Assembly: GCA_963576565.1 (NCBI GenBank)
Contig: OY755047.1
Location: forward strand, 28,433,351 to 28,497,350
Origin: Aspidapion aeneum
Taxonomy: Eukaryota; Arthropoda; Insecta; Coleoptera; Brentidae
Length of the DNA stretch: 64,000 bases
Direction of reading: 5' to 3'
The translations under genes and the position numbers were made by a program. The notes under the pieces were generated by a model that worked only from the letters and a program-made list of their open reading frames with translations, made no database searches and was not told the origin of the DNA. Shown piece after piece: positions 55,640-64,000 of the stretch; the first letter of the stretch is position 1; every line of letters starts with the position of its first letter.

Positions 55640-56800
55640 TTAAAAAGTCTGCACTTTTGGAGGGGCCCATAATTTTTACAGAATAAGGGCCAACCACCAG
55701 GATGGCAGGAAAACGGTTATATCAACAGCCCTAATTAGGAAACAAGAGTTGGACGCAACTCTAGGGATGATATCCCACGTCATGACCAACACGGTGTACA
55801 GCAGAAAGATATACAACATTATCCACCCAGAGAGGGAGGAGGACTCGTTAAAGAACAGGACCAATTTTTTAAATAATGATAGTTTCTGATATACCGATGG
55901 ATCCAAAATGCCATAAGGCGTTGAATCTGGAGTTGCTAGTATCTAAGAAAAAGTAAAGATTAAATATAGTCTCGGCCAATTGGCTATTATATTTCAGGCC
56001 AAACTCGTACCCATTGAACTGTGTGCCCTGAGGATTACTGACCTCAAATGAACCAACAGGACAATAAAAATCTTAAATGCAAAACATAAATAAAAATCTT
56101 CTCCGGCAGTTAAGCAACCTTAAGAGTGCTTGATTCCTATATGGTCTTATCGAGAACCGTGAGGAGCTGCAGGAATTCGCTAAATGCACTTAGTAGCGCT
56201 AAAAGTGTGTCATTAGTATGGATACCAGGGCATTCTGGGCACGAGGGAAATGAGGCCGCAGACCAAGCAGCGAGGGAAGCGGCATCTGCCGAATTTTTCG
56301 GCCCCGAACTAGCCCTGGGGATATCATATAATGCTGCTAAATCAACCATATTAAAAAATAGATGAAAAATAGCTTCCAAGAACAGGCTCACTCTAAAGAG
56401 TTCATTAAAGGACCTTGTGGAAAGAGAGTCAGGAAAATCATTGGACCAGACAGGAGATACGCATAGTAACTTGTATTTTTACGGGTCGACTGGCAGTACC
56501 CATAGACAGAATATGACTAAAAGAAGAGACCAAATGAAGACTCTGTATGCAGGATGACGAAACAATCAGACATGTACTGCGCGAATGTCAGGCTATTGCA
56601 CGTTTACGTCACAACACTTTCGGTAAACCTTAGATTGATTCAGAAGATCTGAACAGTGTCTCACCCAAAACGATAGCGGCCTTTTTGAAGGATTAGGCAT
56701 ACAGTGGTGAGAAACCACTCAAAAGTGAGCTACAATAGACACACTGGTGGTCGCAGTGAGAGGGCTACAAGGCCCACTCACATATTAATCATCAATCATC
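55640..56800 (+). mobile_element. I/Jockey LINE RNase H region and 3' end
   Basis: YTDGSKM at 55890 and SLVWIPGHSGHEGNEAADQA at about 56210-56270, then AREAASAEFFGPELALG, are the RNase H signatures of I-clade elements. KSLDQTGDTHSNLYFY, TGSTHRQNMTKRRDQ and HVLRECQAIARLRHNTFG follow in shifted frames. It ends GGGCTACAAGGCCCACTCAC with an (ATC)n-like tail near 56800. Confidence 0.87.
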
Positions 56801-58019
56801 ATCATAACTTATTTATTTAAGAACATTTTATTTTGGTGTAAATTACTAGTTTATAGGTTTTTTTTAAATAAATAATCCAACTGCCTGGATTAAATAGAGA
56901 GATAAAGTTCATATTTTTCTTATGGAATGACACTCTTTCTATTCGAGTTTTAAAATCAATGTAAAATTTCCTTTAAAATGGCCCATCTTACTCAATATTT
57001 TATTATTTTCAAATGTTTTAGTTTTTATTTTTTAATTTTCTCATTATTTTTAATTTGTTCATTAATTTTGATTGTTTCAGAATGTTCAAAATCCAGTAAA
57101 TAAAATAAGATATAAAATAAAAACAAATACTATAAAAATTATAAAGAATATACAGAAATAAAAGGATCATTCTATAAGGAAATAGCAATCTTATGTAATA
57201 TCTCAAAAACTAAAAGTGATAAGTAAAATTCAATTCTGATTATTTCTTACTAAAACTATTAAAAAGCACTTAATACCAAAATAAAATTTTTATAAATAAA
57301 AAAGTAGCTTTTATTGAAAATCAAGCCATGCAAATGATAGTTGGTTTTTTGTATCGCCCCCCCCCCCAAGAAAAACATATCATTCGGGACACCCTGTACA
57401 TATCTTAAGACCCTTAATAATTATTAAAAATAGGTAGTAATATTATTAGCACCACATTTAAAAACATTTTTTTTACATGTTGAAAAAAAATATTTATGAT
57501 AATAATTTTAAGTATGTTTATTTTTTTTAAATACTTATATTAAAGCATAATTCCACAAAATTTCGATTGTCTGTTGTAATTTTTAAGGAATTTATAACAA
57601 AAAATCAAACAATTTTTTTTTAAATTTTGAAACCCTATATCTAAAAAACAAAATTCTTTTTTTTACCTTTTCTACTATTCCTTAAACTGCTTAAAGTTTG
57701 GATTTATATATATCCATATTCAAAATTTAATAAGTTGTGGCTGATTTACCCAGCAAAACAATGCAATCAACAAAAGTATATAATTTTATATCTCCATTAT
57801 ATCATACTAACCAGGTAAAAAAACACAAAAGTGTAACAAAATTAAGCGTTAATTTGATTTATTGTGCCTTACATTGATGGGTAATTAAAATACCCTTGCT
57901 TCAAAAGTGAGTCAAAAAGAGTATCTATATCTACTGGCTTCCTCTATAAAGTATTGTTCATATTCGTCATAGTAATAGTCTCAGTCTAAACGCATTTTTC
58001 TTGTAAAAGTAACAGTAAT
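56801..58019. other. intergenic, no gene
   Basis: A C10 run near 57360 and GGGACACCCTGTACATAT at 57382 mark the end of a TACAGGGTGT-type repeat. No gene. Confidence 0.45.
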
Positions 58020-59125
58020 AGGTCCCTCTGTACAGGGTTAATGATTATATTTATGTGCCCTTTTTCAGGGTTTAATGTAGGTGATAGGAAAAAGAGGAAA
58101 AAACAAAAAAGTTATGTCAAATTATCACCACAACTTTCTTAAGTTAAAAACCCTGTATATTATTTGTAAAAACTAAATTCAAAAAAATGTAGGTTGATGA
58201 GCCGTTTTTGAGTTAAATTAGTTGTGAATTACTGTTAAAGTTTAATAATAATAATCCACTTGGCCCAAGGTTCTGTATACTTGAATGTAAAGTAAGTTAA
58301 ATAACTCAAAAAGGCTTAACTGGATATTAACAAACCATATCTTTTTAAACTTAGGGAAAATACAGCTTTCTTTCTGACAGAAAATATACAGGGTGTTCCC
58401 TTCAACTTAAGAAAGTTGGTGCCAAAATAAGGAATGACATCTAACACCTAAAAGATAATATGGCAAAAATTAACTTTTGTATTTTAAGTTTTTTTCCTTC
58501 ACCTTCTTTAACCCATGGTAAAGGTCATGCAAATATAACCAATGACCCTGTACAGGTTAATTTTTTATAATTGCAAAATCCCTGTAGCTCAATTATTTTT
58601 GGGAGTAGAAAGTTTAAACACAAACTAATTTTGTAAATTATGGCCACTTCAAGTGCTGCAACAGTTTTTTAAATTGAACATTTTTTTAATTTTTGAATTA
58701 CTTATCTTTTTGTTCTGATTTTAAAAATATATGTTATGTCTATGCCTCGGTCTATGCTGTGCTGTGATAAACAACACATTTTACTTTTGGTAAAACCACA
58801 CATCACCTAACAAAAACCAAATTAATATAAAGTGAAAAGGATAAATAATATGCCATGTCTTAGAAAATGTTTATCACAGCATGAACATATTATATATTTC
58901 TAAAATCAGAACAAGAAGGTGAGCTTAAAAATTTTAAAATATATAGGATGTTCAATTTAAAAAAACAGACCTTATTAATGCACTGTTACCAGTAAGATAG
59001 CAAAAAAAAAACTGTTGCAACACTCAAAGTAACCATAATTTAGCAAATCAACCAATTTTTCTACTTCCAATAATAACTAAGTTACAGGGATCTTGCAATA
59101 ATAAAAAGTCACCCCTGTACATGGG
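58020..59125. mobile_element. large foldback element
   Basis: Arms at about 58545-58735 and 58870-59110 are inverted (CCCTGTA, AAATCCCTGTAGCTCA / TAAGTTACAGGGATCTTGCA, TTGTTCTGATTTTAAAAATA / TTTCTAAAATCAGAACAAG). 58190-58560 is shared with 41863-42225. Confidence 0.7.
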
Positions 59126-59147
59126 TTAACACTAAAACTACAACTAA

Positions 59148-59290
59148 TACCCTGTTTCCACCAATGCATGCCCACCCCAATTCAAAAAACGCATCAGGTG
59201 ACACTGCATCTAAAACTGTTGCAAATCCACGGGCCATAACATGATGTGTTTTTTGAATCGGGGTGGGCATGCATTGGTGGAAACAGGGTA
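59148..59290. mobile_element. 143-bp MITE with ~49-bp arms
   Basis: TACCCTGTTTCCACCAATGC and its exact inverse ending at 59290. The arms continue through ATGCCCACCCC and TTCAAAAAAC with one or two mismatches. Confidence 0.9.
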
Positions 59291-59566
59291 TAAGCCTATG
59301 ACTATAACAAAGTATTAACAAAGCAAAGGACAACCATATTGTTAAATGTTTATTTATTTGATTTGTTAACAAAAAATATATTAAATAACTTTAGAAATAT
59401 AAAAACATTTAAGAAACCAAAAAAAGGAAGCACTCCACAAATTTATTTTAAAGTGCTTCTTAAATTTATTTTAAAGTGATTCTTATGTAGAATTAAAATA
59501 TTTTAGATAATTTTTAAGAAACCGCCAAAAAATAAGCTGAGGAACAAAAAACTGTTTATTTCTCCT

Positions 59567-59724
59567 GTGTCACTATTCTTGAAATCTCCCCGAGCGGGTA
59601 CTCCTCGAAATTTGAGCGAAGATCAATATAGAGATGCTGAAATCAAGTGACATTGCATACATAGTTTGACTTTCTCCCAATTTTGAGGGAGTACTCCGTG
59701 GGGAGATTTCAAGAATACTGACAC
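59567..59724. mobile_element. 158-bp MITE
   Basis: GTGTCACTATTCTTGAAATC and GATTTCAAGAATACTGACAC are inverted with one mismatch; CTCCCC and a TACTCC block extend the arms. Confidence 0.9.
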
Positions 59725-60131
59725 TGGGAGCAAAAAATTAGCTGGTCGGACAATTTCATTTTGTCCAAAAAGCCGGACTTGTCCGGCTTTATCCAGACGT
59801 ATGGTAACCCTAACAAAGCATATAGCATCTTTTATTTTTATTTAACAATACAAACTGTGTAAATATATAAAACCATATGGATCAATGACTTACCTAGGTA
59901 AAAAGAAATTCCTATTTTTATAAGCACATGTATTACACAAAAATAGATTAGATCTTTAAAAATAGAAAATTAAAAAAACTATTTTATTTTAGTCTGAAAA
60001 ATTGAGGTTACGTTTATTTACACCGGTATCAGCTGATTTGCCCACAGAACACTTGCCAACAATCAAATTTGCTGACGCCAAATTGGCTGACTCAGAATAA
60101 ACTCGACGTCTTCGAATCTTTTTGAACACAT

Positions 60132-60477
60132 GGAAAATTGTTCAAAAACATTTTCTTCAAAAGGAAAATTGTTCAAAAACATTTTCTTCAAAAGTAAAAT
60201 TGTTCAAAAACATTTTCTTCCAACAGAAATTTGTTCGAAAACATTTTCTTCAAACGGAAATTAATTTGAAAACATTTCCATGAAAAACATTTTCTTCAAA
60301 TTTCAAAAATAATTTTTTTCATAAAAAATTTCAAAAAAAATGTTTAAATCAATTTTTAAAAGCAAATGTTTTCAAACAAATTTGCATTCAAAGAAAATGT
60401 TTTCGAATAAATCTTTGAACAAAATATTTTCAAATAATTTTCTGTTTAAAGAAAATGTTTTCGAATAATTTTCCTTT
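60132..60477. repeat. inverted pair of ~31-bp tandem arrays
   Basis: GGAAAATTGTTCAAAAACAT with TTTCTTCAAAA repeats about five times from 60132 (period 31). From 60360 the same monomer appears about four times on the opposite strand (AAAGAAAATGTTTTCGAATA). Confidence 0.85.
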
Positions 60478-60778
60478 CGACCCTAGTCTTTAGATCTATG
60501 GTTCGTCCTTATTTCTAACCAACGCTTGATACTACACAGGGTGTACCAAATAAAAGCAACTACATGGGGATTTCGGAAACGGTAAGAGATACGAGTTTGT
60601 TTAAATAAGAAAAAAGTTGCGCTATTCTAAGCCCAATCAGATGCCGTATCAAAACTAAAAATATCTACAGAGGTTTTTAAAATATCGAGCAAAAACTAAA
60701 AATTGTGTTTTTTGAAATATCACCGCTATCTTGCAAAAAAATTTAATGAAATTTGGTAGTTTTGTATAAGCAGCTAAG

Positions 60779-61050
60779 GCAGTGGCGGACCCAGGGGGGA
60801 GGCACTTGCCCCCCCCCCCGAGAATTTTTTCAATATACAAAAAATGAGTAAAAAGTAAGGTTTTTGCTAATAAAAATTCAAAATTTTTGCTTGCGGCGCA
60901 TGAAAGTGTCTATTGGATATTGTACTTTCAAATTCTGACTAATTTAATAAAATGCTGCTTAAAAAAATATATACGTGTTTTACCAAGAGAGAATGTCCCC
61001 TAAAGTGCCCCCCCCCCCCCCCCCGAGAAGCACCTCTGGATCCGCCCTTG
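60779..61050. mobile_element. CAGTGGCGGA-type MITE with poly-C runs
   Basis: GCAGTGGCGGACCCAGGGGG at 60780 and CACCTCTGGATCCGCCCTTG ending near 61050 are imperfect inverted ends. C runs of 11 and 14 bases lie inside. Confidence 0.7.
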
Positions 61051-61372
61051 AGCTAAGGCCAATTGAATGACGTTAACAATTTTTTTCTAGGCCTTCTAGT
61101 TTTTTTTGAAACCATAGCCAACTTTGTTATTTCTTATGACCGCCATATTGGATTTATACTTCAATAAATAGAGGATATGTAGGTATAATAAAGCTATCTT
61201 TGGATGACGGAAAATGTGAATTTATAAAAAAAATAGTTGAAACAAATGCCGTAGTACTGTTTGTTGCCATACCTCAAAAGTTAACAAATAAAAATATATA
61301 TTTGTGTGTATTGGAGAAAAAAGCTTTATTTTTAACCAAATAATACTTCCCCTAATTTTGTATTCTTAAGCA

Positions 61373-62210
61373 TAAAACACCCTGTATAAAAATAATCGCT
61401 GACAAAGACAGCTACTACGTTTATACGCGCCTAAAACCGGTTTAAAATAAAATCGGTTTTAGTACTTAAAACGATCTTAATAGTGTTTATACGACATTTT
61501 CAAACCGTCGTTATATAAAAGCGCTTTAATAGTCCCGTATAAACAAAGTAAGTTTTGCACACTATTTAGAAAACAAGAATTTAAAAAGCTTACCGTGATA
61601 TACTTCTTCAAAATAAATTTATAGTAATTTCTTCAATATTTAGTAATGTCTTCCAGAATTTTTATCTTTAAACAGACTTGAAAAATTTCAAGGATTTTTT
61701 GAGGATTCTTTAACAGACAGTGTTCTTCAATAAGGAATTTAATAAAATATTAAACTTCAGATCTCAGAGTCTATATGTTTGTTACTTATTTTTCAAAACT
61801 TCACAAAAAAACCTAAAACTAATTCAAGAAAGAGACTTTTAGAATTTTAACAATAAAAACTTGCACCATTTACGTATAACCATGCACCGTCCTGATATTC
61901 AGAACCAAAAAAAACGATAACTTTGCTGATTTTTTTGTTGCGAAAAAAAATTAATAATAATACTCAGCTGTTCAGGGCTTTAATTCTATTCTAACAAAAT
62001 TCAATTTTAGAGTAAATAAAATATGAAAAATTATCCTGGCTCTATAAAAAAAAACAATTTTGAAAACAGGAAAAAAATAAACAAAAGTGAAGTAACCTGA
62101 TGAAAAATTAAAACTACCAACTAAATTTAAATTACTTACCTAATCATAAAAATTGGAACATAAAGTATATCGATTTATTTAAGAAATTTTTTCCAAAATA
62201 GACACACTAT
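61373..62210 (+). repeat. direct duplication, copy A
   Basis: AAAACACCCTGTA, GTTTATACGCGCCTA, ATAAAAGCGCTTTAATAGTC, AAAAAGCTTACCGTGATATA, TTGAGGATTCTTTAAC, TTGCACCATTTACGTATAAC and CGATTTATTTAAGAAAT occur in this order; copy B repeats them. GTTTATACG/CGTATAAAC forms a small inverted pair at 61429-61545. No coding frame. Confidence 0.9.
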
Positions 62211-62270
62211 ACCACAAACAAACTTTTTCTTTTGATTTTTTTTAATTAGGGTGGAATATCTAACATAAAC

Positions 62271-62985
62271 TAAAACACCCTGTACGAAAATATTCGCTGG
62301 CAAAGAGAGTTACTACGTTTATACGCGCCTACAAGCGGTTTAAAATAAAATCGGTTTTAGAACTTAAAACGATTTTAATAGTGTTTATACGACAACGTTT
62401 TCAAACCGTCCTTATATAAAAGCGCTTTAATAGTCCCGTATAAACAAAATAAAGTTTACAAATTATTTAGAAAAAAATAATTTAAAAAGCTTACCGTGAT
62501 ATAGTACTTCAAAATAAATTTATAGTAACTTCTTCAATATTAAGTAATTTCTTCCAGACTTTTTATCTTTAAACGGTCTTTAAAAAAATTTCAAGGATTT
62601 CTTGAGGATTCTTTAACGGACAGTGTTTTTCAATAAGGAATTCAATAAAATATTGCACTGCAGATCTCAGTCTATATTTTTGTTACTTATTTTTCAAAAC
62701 TTCACAAAAAAACCTAAAACTAAATCAAGAAAGAGAATTAGAATTTTAACAATAAAAACTTGCACCATTTACGTATAACCACAGTCCTTATATTCAGAAC
62801 CAAAAAAACGGTAACTTTGCTGATTTTTTGTTGCGAAAAAAAATTAATAATAATACTCAGCTGTTCAGTTCTTTAATTCTACCGATGAAAAACGAAAACT
62901 AACAACTAAATTTAAATTACCTAATCATAAAAATTGGAACATAAAGTACGTATATCGATTTATTTAAGAAATATTTTCAAAATAG
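62271..62985 (+). repeat. direct duplication, copy B
   Basis: Same order of blocks as copy A at a distance of about 897 bp on the left and 788 bp on the right, so copy B has lost about 110 bp, mostly between TTCTTTAATTCTA and ACTAACAACTAAATTTAAAT. Confidence 0.9.
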
Positions 62986-64000
62986 CGGCATTCTTTTATA
63001 AACATTAATAGACACTTAAAATTATCGAGCAATGTTTGATGCGTTGAAGCTGCGATACGTATACGTAAATATTCATGAAAAAAATTTTGGGTAAAAAAGC
63101 GCCACCACACTTTTGCAAACTTATCATTATCAGTATCTCTAACAAATTCGAATATGAATGATGAAACGTAACTAATCGAGGACTAGCAACCGACTCTGCT
63201 TTCTAAACCGAAATGCCAGAAACTACAAAAATATAGGCATATGTAAATTTATAATTGACCAAACTATCTCATCAACTGTCAAAATTATATATTACATTTA
63301 TCGCAATTGCAGAATTCTTACTTTAAACGCGAACATCTCTGTTTCGCGTTACAACCATTTCGTTTTGGGTGGCAGAGCTTGACCTTCTAAAACCAAAGAA
63401 AACAGAAATTGGTTTGCATGCGTTCCGGCTAGCAATACCCCTCGGGTGTCGCAGGGCTACGTTCAGCGTTGGTCCCGATACAATTCTGCACATTCGCAGT
63501 TTGATACTGATAATGATACAGATAAATAAAAAGAGCTGCTTGTTTAGCCCAACGGTAAACGACGGCGGCGCATGGAGGTCAGCTTGTCTAATTTAGATGA
63601 TCGAAACCTCAATATCGAACTATTTTCTACCATAACACACAAGTCTTAAAATAAGTGCCCAATCATAGTTCTTTCATTTCAAAAAGCAAGCTCCTCCTTG
63701 GTCCTCAAATGGTCTCCAAAAATTTGCTTATGGTGTTTCAAATGGCCGCCAAAACGCCATTATTAATATCACTTATTACGTCTTCACTTAAAAACCAACT
63801 AAAATGTACAGGTTTATAATTGTTATTATCTCAGAGTATTACTCTAAGGTTATTATTCACAATGATAATGAAAATGTCACAATAATAATAATATGAATTC
63901 AAATCCATAATATAAACACCAACCGCTAACAATTTTAAAATGAGTTTGACCCTGTATTAAAGAATGCAGGTGGTACCTTTCGAAAGCCTTTGTTATATTT
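62986..64000. other. intergenic, no gene
   Basis: TATCATTATCAGTATC near 63117 and its inverse at 63501 may bound a degraded element. The GC-richer frame at 63369-63596 matches nothing I know. Confidence 0.4.

Noticed and set aside
60132..60300. CRISPR-like array
   Set aside because: The 31-bp units are contiguous with no unique spacers, and the genome is an insect's.
63369..63596. 75-residue plus frame near the window end
   Set aside because: It starts at GTG, has no known domain and no splice context; the slight GC rise is not enough to call a gene.

Overview
The window is AT-rich, intron-rich and crowded with transposable-element debris. Two conserved multi-exon genes, DD34D mariner, I/Jockey and RTE-type retroelement remnants and a Bel/Pao relic point to an insect nuclear genome. 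A beetle is my guess from the style of the repeats and is not proven. I see no bacterial operon, CRISPR array or convincing tRNA/rRNA gene. Host genes. (1) 12504-25929 (+) is a complete eight-exon yellow/MRJP-family gene. All junctions splice in frame to 522 codons, and the protein looks like canonical Yellow (yellow-y): a signal peptide, the MRJP domain and a Gln/Tyr/Pro-rich tail. Three decayed tandem copies of its last exon and 3' UTR follow at about 26040-27620. (2) 48707-55315 (-) is an eight-exon PIGB gene (GPI mannosyltransferase 3, ER membrane). It is intact except that the last ~15-45 codons are uncertain. (3) 27833-27940 (-) is a lone first exon with a signal peptide and a serpin-like start; no later serpin exons were found. 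Layout. 1-12340: tandem arrays (118-bp and 440-bp units), LINE remnants, foldback elements and, just upstream of yellow, a copy of a dispersed ~500-bp repeat. 12504-25929: yellow, with introns 1, 2, 4, 5, 6 and 7 filled by RTE, I/Jockey, mariner and MITE fragments. 25930-27620: decayed exon-8 copies. 27700-48200: serpin-like exon, then LINEs (29640-30720, 35120-35820, 38345-38760), a mariner (31340-32345), a pogo/Tigger-type MITE (36195-36769), a hAT-type element (40758-41862), large foldbacks, and the 118-bp satellite again with hairpins at both ends. 48225-48580: Bel/Pao integrase relic. 48658-55315: PIGB with repeat-filled introns. 55490-64000: I/Jockey remnants, foldback elements, two clean MITEs (59148-59290, 59567-59724), an inverted pair of 31-bp tandem arrays and an ~0.8-kb direct duplication. 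The genes do not form a pathway: Yellow is a secreted cuticle/melanisation protein and PIGB an ER enzyme. The main theme is repeat architecture. Several insertions are nested and can be dated relative to each other, one is resolved to the base by an empty-site paralogue, and one produced an open chimeric LINE-mariner reading frame. No undescribed functional system could be supported. The most unusual items are the yellow exon-8 tandem relics, the lone serpin-like exon, and the density of long inverted repeats that could form double-stranded RNA if transcribed.
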